Below are positions 17,771 to 25,614 of a DNA stretch of 64,000 nt, one piece after another (the stretch's first letter is position 1; each line of letters starts with the position of its first letter). Below the pieces are notes generated by a model. It was given only the letters and a program-made list of their open reading frames with translations, was not told the origin of the DNA and did not search any database. Origin of the DNA: JAXLZZ01 sp046350675. GTDB lineage: Bacteria; Patescibacteriota; Saccharimonadia; Saccharimonadales; UBA4665. The DNA lies in NCBI GenBank assembly GCA_046350675.1, contig JAXLZZ010000005.1, forward strand, positions 165,213-229,212. The letters are read 5' to 3'. A program made the translations under genes and the position numbers.

Positions 17771-18682
17771 CTAGCCAATCACACCGGTGGTGCGTGTCAG
17801 CACATAACCGGCAGTAAACACAAAGACAGCGGCAATATCTAGCAGAGGATGGTGGGCGACAAATGCTTCACCTTTTATGAGTACACCATGCAATCGTCGG
17901 CCATGACGGACCAAGAAGAGCGTCAGAGCAGCTCCGGCAATAGCTGATATCAGCAGTGCACTCCATGTTGCTTGTGTACCTGTTAGGGCAGCAAATCGGG
18001 AAATAGGCTGGGTAGGTAGCTGTGTAGTGTCGCCTTTGACGCTGGCAGGGGTGTTCTCCGCAGTTTCAGGCACGCTGAAACGGATATCGGCGACACTCGC
18101 TACTGGTTCTGCGTATTCTGCAACTACGATGGTCTGTGGCCCTTTACCCTGGAAATTCGGAGCAGTAGCAACGCCAAATCCAACGTGCTTATAAGAGCCA
18201 TTTAATATATTTTCGCGGTGCTCTGCGCTATTCATCCAGCCATTCACCACTCCAGATGCATCGCTGAAACCGTAGGCTAAATTTTCACCGGCTGATTGAT
18301 ACTGGTATCCGCTGGCACCAATAAATGACCAAGGCGTCTTTCCATCCGGTGAGTTATGCGCCCAGTAGTTCTTTTTCGCCATATCTTCGGCTTTTGCCTG
18401 TGCAGCAGCGCTTAGCTGAGCATCTAGTTCAAGTGGTGCTTTCTGCTCTTTTGCACGATCGGTGTTCGTTTCTTGTAACAGATAGGAACTTGTAAGGTTA
18501 CTACGGTCGCCAAGTACGTTCCCGTTTGACCATAAACTATTGATGATGAAACCTGCTCCCACGATCAGTAGCATAGGGATGTATGGCCAATACGTCTTTA
18601 AGTAAGGCTTGCTATGCTTGTGGTGAGTGCCCGTTCTTCGCTTGTGGTGCACATTGCGCTTTGGTCTGTTTGCGACTGCCAT
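17771..18682 (-). CDS. CAP/SCP-domain membrane protein
   Basis: 303 residues. A basic N-terminus (many Arg, Lys and His) precedes a membrane helix (about residues 33-50), then a CAP (cysteine-rich secretory, PR-1, SCP/YkwD-type) domain around residues 65-190: NTDRAKEQKAPLELD, AHNSPDGKTPWSFIGASGY, SAGENLAYGF, GWMNSAEHRENIL and YKHVGFGVA, which carry the conserved His/Glu residues of the cavity. After a Ser/Thr/Pro linker the C-terminus has two more hydrophobic segments (about 233-255 and 278-297). The CAP domain should face outside. Function in bacteria is mostly unknown; surface interaction with a host cell is conceivable. Adjacent to and convergent with dnaE. Confidence 0.85.
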   Translation of the reverse strand: MAVANRPKRNVHHKRRTGTHHKHSKPYLKTYWPYIPMLLIVGAGFIINSLWSNGNVLGDRSNLTSSYLLQETNTDRAKEQKAPLELDAQLSAAAQAKAEDMAKKNYWAHNSPDGKTPWSFIGASGYQYQSAGENLAYGFSDASGVVNGWMNSAEHRENILNGSYKHVGFGVATAPNFQGKGPQTIVVAEYAEPVASVADIRFSVPETAENTPASVKGDTTQLPTQPISRFAALTGTQATWSALLISAIAGAALTLFLVRHGRRLHGVLIKGEAFVAHHPLLDIAAVFVFTAGYVLTRTTGVIG

Positions 18683-18709
18683 AATTTTTATTTCTTATGA
18701 ATTTATTAC

Positions 18710-18715
18710 ATTATA
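18710..18715 (-). promoter_or_regulatory. Extended -10 box for the CAP-domain gene
   Basis: On the minus strand TG-A-TATAAT precedes the ATG (18682) by 27 bases. The predicted leader is about 20 bases, A-rich, with a weak AAGAA site. Confidence 0.55.
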
Positions 18716-18721
18716 TCATAC

Positions 18722-19219
18722 TTATGCTACGCACCGGAGGTGATACAGAGTCATAGCAGCGGCTTGCACTACGTTAAACGACTCTTTGTTGCCGGCCATT
18801 GGAATCTCGACCACAGTGTCACAGAGGCTCAGAATTTTGGGATCAACCCCCTCGACTTCACGCCCTAACACCAAAGCAACTTTTTGGGTCGACGCAAAGG
18901 ATGGCAGTGGCACAGCATCCGGTGTTTGCTCAAGTGCAATAATTTGAAAGCCATCAGCTTTCAAGGCATCTAACACTTGAGTTATGTCTTCGCTATGCTG
19001 CCAATCAACCATATTCTCTGCGCCCAGAGCAGTTTTGGCTATTTGAGCATCAATTTTTGCCGCTAGGTGAGGCAATCTTTCATCGTCCTGTTGACGGGGG
19101 TAGGGAGTGTAGCCGGTCAGGTAGACTTTAGCCATTCCTAAACCTTCCGCTGTACGCAGTAAGGAACCCACATTGTGGGTGCTGCGTATATCATGGGCAA
19201 TTACAACAATCTCTTTCAT
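18722..19219 (-). CDS. TrmH/SpoU-family RNA 2'-O-methyltransferase
   Basis: 165 residues from ATG 19219. The three SPOUT motifs are clear: HDIRSTHNVGSLLRTAEGLG (motif 1, with the catalytic Arg region), VALVLGREVEGVDPKIL (motif 2) and EIPMAGNKESFNVVQAAAM (motif 3), forming the trefoil knot that binds S-adenosylmethionine. Members methylate ribose in tRNA or 23S rRNA; the absence of an N-terminal RNA-binding domain fits a small TrmH or TrmL-like enzyme but the target cannot be read from sequence. The ATG at 19219 is chosen over the GTG at 19228 because a TATAGT -10 box (19227-19232) overlaps the GTG. Confidence 0.88.
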   Translation of the reverse strand: MKEIVVIAHDIRSTHNVGSLLRTAEGLGMAKVYLTGYTPYPRQQDDERLPHLAAKIDAQIAKTALGAENMVDWQHSEDITQVLDALKADGFQIIALEQTPDAVPLPSFASTQKVALVLGREVEGVDPKILSLCDTVVEIPMAGNKESFNVVQAAAMTLYHLRCVA

Positions 19220-19226
19220 AGCAATC

Positions 19227-19232
19227 ACTATA
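19227..19232 (-). promoter_or_regulatory. -10 box of the SpoU methylase gene, predicted leaderless
   Basis: Minus-strand TATAGT ends seven bases before ATG 19219. It is back-to-back with the PilB promoter, so the roughly 50-base gap holds two divergent leaderless promoters. Confidence 0.6.
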
Positions 19233-19254
19233 CCGTATCAGCACGCTTATGCTT

Positions 19255-19260
19255 TATACT
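19255..19260 (+). promoter_or_regulatory. -10 box of the PilB-like ATPase gene
   Basis: TATACT ends nine bases before ATG 19270. The earlier in-frame ATG at 19249 lies upstream of this box and is therefore rejected as start. Confidence 0.6.
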
Positions 19261-19269
19261 GTAGGACAT

Positions 19270-20877
19270 ATGAGCGAAGATGCCCGTCTTGATGAAGAAC
19301 AGTCTACCCAGCGTCGCGCCCGCGTACTGGGCATGGACTACTACGACACCTATGCGAATGCTGACAAGCCGCTATATAAAGATCTGCTGACTGTTCGTGA
19401 GCTGTACGACTATAAGGTTATTCCACTCCATGCCGACCAAAGTAATATCTTTTTCGGGATTACCACAACTACGTCTCAGCAGGCGATTGCAGATCTAAAA
19501 AAACGATTTATAGAGCAAGTGCTGCGATTCGCCATTATTTCTGATGCTGGCTACCGAGAGTATATGCGGTTATACGATCCGCCACAGCAGGTTGTCTATC
19601 ATGATATTGAGCTGAATCAGGCTGATACGACTGAATCAATCCAGCAGATATCTGAGGTTCTAAACCAAGTTCGTGCCGACGATATGCTTGCATATCTAGT
19701 TGAGCAAGCGCATCGCCTCAATGCATCTGATATTCATATTGAAACCCAGGAAGAAGATGTGCGCATTCGTCTGCGTATAGACGGCGTATTGCACCCAGTT
19801 GCGACTCTTCAGCGTGATAAGTACCGCATTTTAATGTCCGCCATAGCCAGTGCCGGTAATGTATCAACAGGTGTAGATGAAGCACAGCAAGGGCACATCG
19901 CCCAGCGTGTCAGTATGGCTGATGGCAACGAAGTTGATGTAAACGTGCGTTTAGAAACAGTGCCGACACTAAATGGCATGGATGTCGTAATGCGCTTATT
20001 TAACATGGACGCTTCGATGTATACTCTGGATAAATTAGGTTTATCTGAAAAAGAGCGACGAGTTGTCGATGACATAATTAGTAAGCCAAGTGGCTTAGCA
20101 ATGGTGGTAGGTCCTACTGGTTCAGGCAAGACCACCACGTTATATTCCATGCTCAACACGCTTAATACCCCAGAGCGCAAAATTATTACTATTGAAGACC
20201 CAGCCGAGTATCAGTTCCCTGGCATTACCCAAATTTCTGTTCATTCAAGTGAGGGTGGCAATGATGACTCATTTGCAGATAAGCTTCGCGCCGTACTGCG
20301 GCTTGACCCGGATGTGGTGATGGTCGGTGAGATTCGCGACATGGATACAGCAAAGACAGCTTTGCAAGCAGCACTTACGGGGCATTTGGTGCTCGCAACG
20401 TTCCACGCAAGCTCAGCTGCTGCTGCGCTAACCCGCATTGCCGATATTATCGGGCAGAATCCACTATTTGTGTCCGCAATCCGATTAGTTATGGCTCAAC
20501 GATTAGTTCGACGGCTGGATGATACCTTAAAAGAAGCCTACGATCCTTCAGAAGAGGAGTGGCACAAGATAAACGAAGTACTCAATTCGTTGCCAGAAGG
20601 CTACGAGCGACCAAATCTTGAAGGGCTAAAACTCTATCGACCAGGTGAATCCGAAGAAAACCCGTATGGTTTTCAAGGGCAAATTGCTGTTCGCGAGCAA
20701 TTTATGATGAGCGACAGTCTGCAGAAATTGCTTAGCAACCCTAAATCATACATCTCTACGCAATCGATTGAAAAAGCAGCACGTGAAGGCGGAATGCTGA
20801 CGATGCTACAAGACGGTATGCTAAAGGTTATTGCTGGCGAAACCACTCTTGACGAGCTCTATCGAGTTATCGGCTAA
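19270..20877 (+). CDS. pilB: Type IV pilus / type II secretion ATPase, PilB/GspE family
   Basis: 535 residues. The N-terminal part is an MshEN/GspE-N-like domain; the ATPase core has HRLNASDIHIETQEEDVRIR (the SDIH-x-E block), Walker A VGPTGSGKTTTLYS (about residues 281-290), the Asp box IEDPAEYQFPG, Walker B LRLDPDVVMVGEIRD and the His box LTGHLVLATFHASSA. It would hydrolyse ATP at the cytoplasmic base of the pilus to add pilin subunits such as the protein at 4901. Odd point: the zinc-binding tetracysteine region normally seen after RLVRR is absent; the corresponding stretch (DDTLKEAYDPSEEEWHKINE...) has no Cys at all. Other pilus genes (pilC, pilM, pilD) are not in the window. Confidence 0.92.
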   Translation: MSEDARLDEEQSTQRRARVLGMDYYDTYANADKPLYKDLLTVRELYDYKVIPLHADQSNIFFGITTTTSQQAIADLKKRFIEQVLRFAIISDAGYREYMRLYDPPQQVVYHDIELNQADTTESIQQISEVLNQVRADDMLAYLVEQAHRLNASDIHIETQEEDVRIRLRIDGVLHPVATLQRDKYRILMSAIASAGNVSTGVDEAQQGHIAQRVSMADGNEVDVNVRLETVPTLNGMDVVMRLFNMDASMYTLDKLGLSEKERRVVDDIISKPSGLAMVVGPTGSGKTTTLYSMLNTLNTPERKIITIEDPAEYQFPGITQISVHSSEGGNDDSFADKLRAVLRLDPDVVMVGEIRDMDTAKTALQAALTGHLVLATFHASSAAAALTRIADIIGQNPLFVSAIRLVMAQRLVRRLDDTLKEAYDPSEEEWHKINEVLNSLPEGYERPNLEGLKLYRPGESEENPYGFQGQIAVREQFMMSDSLQKLLSNPKSYISTQSIEKAAREGGMLTMLQDGMLKVIAGETTLDELYRVIG

Positions 20878-20882
20878 TGGCA

Positions 20883-21275
20883 CTAAGCCTCTTCTGCTAT
20901 AGGCAGTGACTGCAAGGCTTCTACGGCTTCATCCATAGACTGGTGGTCGTATAGGACTCCATCCGTCCATCGATTGATAGCATGCTCTTGTAATATAGGA
21001 TCGCGGATAAGTTGATTGATGATTTTTGGGGCTTGTTTTTCACCTAGAGAAGACAAACCTGGCTTGCCGTCCGGGTACTCTATTAATGCTGTGCTTAGGT
21101 TGCCTATAAACTCGTCTACTGTACTAGACTCACCACCCATTTTGGTGAGCTTTGGGACTATCTGTTCTTTGAAATGTTTACTTGTAGAGACATGGCCAAG
21201 ACGCTGTTTGATGCGTAATTTGCTCGGCAGTTGTACGAGCTCCTGAGGATTGGGTGATTCTAAAGCCTCTTTCAT
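20883..21275 (-). CDS. Hypothetical protein, 130 aa
   Basis: Not recognised. From ATG 21275 it encodes MKEALESPNPQELVQLPS..., a soluble, probably all-helical protein with a short acidic tail, no signal or membrane segment. The segment FIGNLSTALIEYPDGKPGLS and the C-terminal SMDEAVEALQSLPIAEEA are its most distinctive parts. The start at 21275 is chosen because a minus-strand TATACT (21284-21289) ends eight bases upstream, predicting a leaderless message; a longer frame to 21350 would read through the promoter. It is convergent with the PilB-like gene (5 bases apart) and divergent from rplS. Confidence 0.6.
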   Translation of the reverse strand: MKEALESPNPQELVQLPSKLRIKQRLGHVSTSKHFKEQIVPKLTKMGGESSTVDEFIGNLSTALIEYPDGKPGLSSLGEKQAPKIINQLIRDPILQEHAINRWTDGVLYDHQSMDEAVEALQSLPIAEEA

Positions 21276-21283
21276 TACCAGCA

Positions 21284-21289
21284 AGTATA
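21284..21289 (-). promoter_or_regulatory. -10 box of the 130-aa unknown gene, predicted leaderless
   Basis: Minus-strand TATACT with eight bases to ATG 21275. Its position inside the longer open frame argues for the shorter protein. Confidence 0.5.
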
Positions 21290-21344
21290 AACCACTTTTT
21301 CTCGTTAAGGGAAGTGAACCGACAATAATCAACACAAAAGAGTC

Positions 21345-21373
21345 TTGCAACAGAGAGGTAAATGCTGTACAAT
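21345..21373 (+). promoter_or_regulatory. rplS promoter
   Basis: TTGCAA (21345-21350), 17-base spacer, TACAAT (21368-21373). The ATG at 21383 follows nine bases later; the upstream ATG at 21362 lies within the promoter and is not used. Confidence 0.7.
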
Positions 21374-21382
21374 TTACCGGAT

Positions 21383-21928
21383 ATGCAAAGTGTGATTGAC
21401 AAAATTAATCAGCAATATAAGAAATCTGCTGTCGTAGATGTACGCAGTGGCGATACCGTACGCGTGCACCAGAAGATCCGTGAAGGCAACAAAGAGCGTG
21501 TGCAGATCTTTCAGGGGCTTGTTATCCGTACCGACCAAAAAGGTAGCCACACCAGCCGCATTACCGTTCGCCGCATTTCTAGTGGTGTTGGCGTAGAAAA
21601 GAGCTTTATGCTCCACAGCCCGCTCGTTGTTAAAGTTGAAGTTACCAAGCGAAGTAAAGTTCGCCGCAATTATCTTAGCTACATGCGTGATCGTACCGGT
21701 AAATCAGCACGTATGACTGGTATAGAATTTGACCGCGACGCTGTTAACTCCGTACACGACGCTGCTGCAGAGGCGGAAGAAGCTAAGCTGAAAGAAGAAG
21801 TAGCTAAAGAAGCAGAGGCGAAGGCTGAAGCAAAAGCTGCAGAAGACGCCGCTAACGAAGCAAAAGTAGAAGCCATGAAAGCTTCACACGAAGACGCTCC
21901 AGCAGAGTCCGACAAAAAAGACGCCTAG
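21383..21928 (+). CDS. rplS: 50S ribosomal protein L19 with long C-terminal extension
   Basis: 181 residues from ATG 21383. Residues 1-110 are typical L19: VDVRSGDTVRVHQKIREGNK, RVQIFQGLVIR, TVRRISSGVGVEKSF, PLVVKVEVTKRSKVRRNYLSY. L19 sits at the interface of the two ribosomal subunits. From about residue 115 the protein continues with roughly 65 residues of low-complexity Ala/Glu/Lys sequence (EAEEAKLKEEVAKEAEAKAE...) that ordinary L19 proteins (about 115 aa) lack; this tail is likely a solvent-exposed helix or disordered. The gene ends at a strong intrinsic terminator, so it is a single-gene transcript. Confidence 0.95.
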   Translation: MQSVIDKINQQYKKSAVVDVRSGDTVRVHQKIREGNKERVQIFQGLVIRTDQKGSHTSRITVRRISSGVGVEKSFMLHSPLVVKVEVTKRSKVRRNYLSYMRDRTGKSARMTGIEFDRDAVNSVHDAAAEAEEAKLKEEVAKEAEAKAEAKAAEDAANEAKVEAMKASHEDAPAESDKKDA

Positions 21929-21948
21929 GTAACTATTAAGAATTTCTG

Positions 21949-21974
21949 AAACGCCCGCAACCGGGCGTTTTTTT
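21949..21974 (+). terminator. Intrinsic terminator after rplS
   Basis: Stem AAACGCCCG / CGGGCGTTT with loop CAAC (arms about 21949-21957 and 21962-21970), running into seven T residues (21968-21974). The T-run lies directly upstream of the rnhB extended -10 box. Confidence 0.9.
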
Positions 21975-21976
21975 AT

Positions 21977-21985
21977 TGATACAAT
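21977..21985 (+). promoter_or_regulatory. Extended -10 promoter of rnhB, predicted leaderless
   Basis: TG-A-TACAAT ends six bases before ATG 21992. It starts two bases after the rplS terminator T-run, an unusually compact terminator-promoter junction. Confidence 0.65.
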
Positions 21986-21991
21986 ATATGG

Positions 21992-22546
21992 ATGATTACT
22001 GTTGGGATTGACGAGGTTGGCAGGGGCTGTTGGGCGGGGCCAGTTGTGGCCGGTGCGGTTATTTTAGATAAGCCGATTGAAGGGCTCAAAGATTCTAAGA
22101 AACTTTCAAAGAAGCGACGCGAAGAACTTACAGGAGTTATCAAGCGAGAGGCGAAAGCGATTGGGCTTGGCTGGGTGCCTGCTGAAATCATTGATGAAAT
22201 TGGTATTTCCAAAGCAGTCGCCATGGCTATGCAACAGGCGTTGAATCAAATTACGAGCGAGTACGACGAAGTTATTATCGATGGTCATCTTAACTTTTTG
22301 CCAGAGAATCCCAAAACACGAGCTGTGGTTAAAGCAGATGATACGGTGCCAGCCGTAAGTGCGGCTAGTATCGTTGCAAAAGTGGCGCGTGATTATTATA
22401 TGGCCCAAGTCGACGGAGAAATTCCCGGCTATGAGTTTGGTAAACATGTAGGGTATGGGACTGCGCTGCACCTTGAGAAGCTCAAAGTGAATGGTGTAAG
22501 CAAGCTCCACAGACGCTCATTCAAGCCAATAAAGGAAATGCTCTAA
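21992..22546 (+). CDS. rnhB: Ribonuclease HII
   Basis: 184 residues, typical for RNase HII, which nicks RNA-DNA hybrids and removes misincorporated ribonucleotides. The catalytic DEDD-type residues are visible: the first Asp and Glu in ITVGIDEVGRGCWAGPVVAGAV, then DGHLNF and VKADDTVPAVSAASIVAKVARD. The GRG substrate-sensing loop is intact. It overlaps the following yraN-type gene by one base (TAATG), forming a two-gene operon. Start at the predicted transcription start, with no leader. Confidence 0.96.
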   Translation: MITVGIDEVGRGCWAGPVVAGAVILDKPIEGLKDSKKLSKKRREELTGVIKREAKAIGLGWVPAEIIDEIGISKAVAMAMQQALNQITSEYDEVIIDGHLNFLPENPKTRAVVKADDTVPAVSAASIVAKVARDYYMAQVDGEIPGYEFGKHVGYGTALHLEKLKVNGVSKLHRRSFKPIKEML

Positions 22547-22896
22547 TGGCCAAGAACACTACACTCACTGGCCAAAAGGCGGAGCAAGCCGCCGCGACCT
22601 ATCTTGAAATGCGGGGTTATAAAGTGCTCGAGCGCAATTGGCGACGGCCGAAGTGCGAGATAGATATCATAGCCAAGAAGGACAACATAATTTTCTTTGT
22701 CGAAGTGAAGTATCGACGAGATTATGAGCAAGGCGGTGGGTTAGAAGCAATTACGGCCACTAAACTGAAGCAAATGCAGTACGCTGCCCAAATGTGGGTA
22801 GAAGAAACAGAGTGGGTGGGTAATTATCAGCTAGCGGCCATCGAAATAGCTGGTAAAGAATTCGCCGTTATGAGCTTTATCGAAAACGCGTTCTAG
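22546..22896 (+). CDS. YraN/UPF0102 family nuclease-like protein
   Basis: 116 residues, typical length. Restriction-endonuclease-like fold judged from GQKAEQAAATYLEMRGYKVL, NWRRPKCEIDIIAKKDN and IIFFVEVKYRRD, which carry the E...EID...ExK catalytic pattern of the family. The position after rnhB is common in bacteria. The biochemical role in cells is not settled for the family. Odd point: Cys replaces the usual Gly before EID (PKCEIDI). The last codons overlap by four bases the stop of the convergent pepN gene. Confidence 0.9.
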   Translation: MAKNTTLTGQKAEQAAATYLEMRGYKVLERNWRRPKCEIDIIAKKDNIIFFVEVKYRRDYEQGGGLEAITATKLKQMQYAAQMWVEETEWVGNYQLAAIEIAGKEFAVMSFIENAF

Positions 22897-25469
22897 TTAG
22901 TCTGAAGCCACTTTTTGACCGAAGCTTCGTTGCGATTGCGCCAAGCCACACGACTGGCAATTTCTTGTTCTGCAAGGCCAATATTGTGTGTCAGCGTTGA
23001 TATGTCACGCTTATCGTTAAAGAAATCTAAGAAATCCTTTTGCTCTTTCTCGGTAGAGAATACGCTTCCAGGCATTCGCGCTATGTAGTCAAAGTTCTTG
23101 TCGGTGGCAAAATCTTGCACATACCACTCCCAGTTATCAGATACCCACTGCCAAGTGGCGGCACGGCTGTAGCGATTGCGTAGCAACCAAGCATACCAGT
23201 GGAAGAAATCTTGTCGTTTAATATGCTTTGAGGTAAGCATCTCGAGCAGTTGGTTGTAGTGTGCCGGTTGCTTAGCTGAAGTCAGGCCTGAGGCTAACTC
23301 GTCACGCTCATCTGCCTTTTGCGCGCTATTGTGCAAGCTGACGAGTTTTTCGAAGTCTGCGTCATCACCATAGCGAACGCCACAGTAATAGACAGCACCG
23401 CGGGTGCTGGCAGGTAGATCACTTGGTTTGTTGAATTTCTTGAAGCGCGCCAAACCCTCGTCGATAAAGTCTTGCGCCTTTGCCCCCACTGCGATGCCGA
23501 CAACCATGCCGCGTAGGCGCAAGGTATGAGCATCATCCGCAGGCTGATCATCCCAGCCAAGCTTAGTAGCGATTGGCACGACGGTTGATCGAATGATAGC
23601 TTCAAGTTGATCTTCTGTTGCATCGCCCTCTATCAGTTTGCGTATTTCGGATATGGCAACCACCAACGCACCCCAAACAGTCTCGCTTGACTCCCCCTGA
23701 TACGCGCTTAGAAGCTCGAGCAGCTCAACAGCTTGACTGATACCGCCGCGTTGGAGCATGACGTAGTTATCCATCAACAAATAGCGATCAATGTCGCCGA
23801 TCTTATGGTCTTTAAGAGCTTCGATTATTTGTTGTCGATGATCTGCTTGAGTGTAGTGTGGCACAAAGTAGCTTGTACCATTGGTATTAAGTAACAACGG
23901 GTTGTCTTTTTTGCTGCTTACGGTGACTGTCGCTGCGGTTTGTTCAAGAATGTTGCTGCTGAGATCGATAGTTGAAGCAAGGGGTGTGGGCCATGGCTGT
24001 AGGTCGCTACTCTTGCTATCTGGGTCGCTCAAAAAGCGTTGCTGTGAAAGTTGTGCCTCTACCTCTCCTGGCTTCCAGTCGATGCTCACCAACGGATACC
24101 CTGGGCGTAGCAACCAGCTGTTCATAAAACTGCCTATATCTTGATTACTTGCAGCACCGAGCGCCTCCCAGAGATCGTCGGCAACGGTATTGCGGTAACT
24201 GTGCTTTGTAAAGTAATCCTGCAAGCCTTTGCGGAAGTTATCTTCGCCAATGTAGTGCATCAGCATGTGGAGCAACGTACCGCCCTTGGCATAGACGATC
24301 GATGGATCAAATAACGTATCGATGTCGTCTGGATGGTTCACGACGGATTTAACTGATTGGACATCAAGAATACTGTCGCGTCGCTTTGCACTCGCACCTT
24401 CGTGCGAAACAAATTGCTCCCAGATATGCCATTCCGGGTGCACCGCATCCACGGCACGATATTCCATCATATTGGCAAAACTTTCATTGAGCCACAGGTC
24501 ATCCCACCATTTCATTGTTACAAGATTCCCAAACCACTGATGGCTTAGTTCGTGCGAGACCACAAGTGAACATATCTGTTGAGATTCGATACTACTCGTT
24601 TTTTGGTCCACGAGCATGATTGATTCGCGGAATGTCATTAGGCCCCAGTTCTCCATGGCGCCAACATTAAAGTCAGGCAGTGCAACCATGTCGAGTTTTG
24701 CGAGGGGGTATGGAACATCAAAATACTCTTCAAAGAATTCCATAATTTTTACGCCTTCATCAACGCTCATCTGAGTGAGTTTCACATTGTCTGGGGTTGC
24801 ATAGCTTCGGATTTCAATACCTTTTGACGTTTTCCCCGAGGTGTATCCCATCTCGCCAAACACAAATGCCAGCAGGTATACCGACATGCGCGGTGTAGTT
24901 TCAAAAACTGTTGTTTGGCGGCCGTCATCAGTCTCTTTTGATTTTACTGGTGTATTGCCGAGCACCGTTTCGCCAGAAGGTGTCACTAATGTAAGGTCAA
25001 AGGTAGCTTTTGCCTCAGGTTCATCAATGCATGGCAACGCTTCGCGGGCGTGGTGACTTTCAAACTGCGTGGCAATTAGCTTCTTTTCTTTGCCTTCATG
25101 CTCGAAGAAACAAGGATAAATACCGTGCATATCTTTGTTGATGTTGCCAGTGAATTCCATCGTGACGGTATACTCACCTGGGTAAACCATTGCATCAGAA
25201 TGTAGTCTAATCTCATCAAAACTGTCTTGCGCATTGATGCGAGTGATGTTTACAGGATGCTCACCATTTTTGTCATGTTTTAGCGCACTGGCATGTGTAA
25301 TTTTGAGATCTTTTTGGTGAAACGTAAGGCGCTGGGAAGGGCGACCAACTTTTTTGCCTTTTACAGTAACTGTGCCGTTAAAGCTCATATTGTCTCGATC
25401 GATATCAAGTGTGACATCATAGTGTTCGGGTTGAAATTGCTCGTATAATCGGGCGACTTTTTTGCTCAT
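22893..25469 (-). CDS. pepN: M1-family aminopeptidase (PepN-like)
   Basis: 858 residues from ATG 25469. Zinc metallopeptidase trimming N-terminal residues from peptides; for an organism thought to import its amino acids this could be a major recycling enzyme. Exopeptidase motif GAMENWGLMTF (about residues 266-276) and the zinc motif SHELSHQWFGN with the downstream Glu in WLNESFANMMEY (HExxH-x18-E) are intact. The N-terminal beta domain, catalytic domain and long helical C-terminal ERAP1-like domain are all present. No signal peptide is seen, so it is likely cytosolic. ATG 25469 is chosen over ATG 25475 because TACACT (minus strand, 25478-25483) ends eight bases upstream of it. Confidence 0.95.
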   Translation of the reverse strand: MSKKVARLYEQFQPEHYDVTLDIDRDNMSFNGTVTVKGKKVGRPSQRLTFHQKDLKITHASALKHDKNGEHPVNITRINAQDSFDEIRLHSDAMVYPGEYTVTMEFTGNINKDMHGIYPCFFEHEGKEKKLIATQFESHHAREALPCIDEPEAKATFDLTLVTPSGETVLGNTPVKSKETDDGRQTTVFETTPRMSVYLLAFVFGEMGYTSGKTSKGIEIRSYATPDNVKLTQMSVDEGVKIMEFFEEYFDVPYPLAKLDMVALPDFNVGAMENWGLMTFRESIMLVDQKTSSIESQQICSLVVSHELSHQWFGNLVTMKWWDDLWLNESFANMMEYRAVDAVHPEWHIWEQFVSHEGASAKRRDSILDVQSVKSVVNHPDDIDTLFDPSIVYAKGGTLLHMLMHYIGEDNFRKGLQDYFTKHSYRNTVADDLWEALGAASNQDIGSFMNSWLLRPGYPLVSIDWKPGEVEAQLSQQRFLSDPDSKSSDLQPWPTPLASTIDLSSNILEQTAATVTVSSKKDNPLLLNTNGTSYFVPHYTQADHRQQIIEALKDHKIGDIDRYLLMDNYVMLQRGGISQAVELLELLSAYQGESSETVWGALVVAISEIRKLIEGDATEDQLEAIIRSTVVPIATKLGWDDQPADDAHTLRLRGMVVGIAVGAKAQDFIDEGLARFKKFNKPSDLPASTRGAVYYCGVRYGDDADFEKLVSLHNSAQKADERDELASGLTSAKQPAHYNQLLEMLTSKHIKRQDFFHWYAWLLRNRYSRAATWQWVSDNWEWYVQDFATDKNFDYIARMPGSVFSTEKEQKDFLDFFNDKRDISTLTHNIGLAEQEIASRVAWRNRNEASVKKWLQTN

Positions 25470-25477
25470 ATCCATCT

Positions 25478-25483
25478 AGTGTA
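25478..25483 (-). promoter_or_regulatory. Extended -10 promoter of pepN, predicted leaderless
   Basis: Minus-strand TG-C-TACACT, eight bases before ATG 25469. It is divergent from the nusA promoter, whose -35 begins 13 bases further on. Confidence 0.55.
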
Positions 25484-25495
25484 GCATGCAGATAT

Positions 25496-25524
25496 TTGAC
25501 CAAAGCCCGCTCGCCGCGTATACT
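25496..25524 (+). promoter_or_regulatory. nusA promoter
   Basis: TTGACC (25496-25501), 17-base spacer, TATACT (25519-25524). The predicted start near 25531 gives a leader of about 84 bases that contains a terminator-like hairpin. Confidence 0.7.
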
Positions 25525-25535
25525 TATACACAAGT

Positions 25536-25560
25536 CCGGCCACAGTGGTCGGCTTTTTTT
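25536..25560 (+). terminator. Terminator-like hairpin in the nusA 5' leader (attenuator candidate)
   Basis: Stem CCGGCC / GGTCGG (25536-25541 and 25547-25552, one G-T pair) with loop ACAGT, followed by C and seven T residues (25554-25560). It lies between the nusA promoter and the nusA start codon, where a terminator would cut expression of nusA itself. Because NusA enhances intrinsic termination, this could be autoregulation; that is inference. Confidence 0.7.
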
Positions 25561-25614
25561 GTGCCTAAGAGTGCAAAAGAAGCAATAATCCAGAAATTGA
25601 TAAGGAGAAATAGT

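Noticed and set aside
25486..25614. N-terminal extension of NusA
   Set aside because: It would encode the promoter and leader terminator; ATG 25615 has AAGGAGAA and matches the family start.
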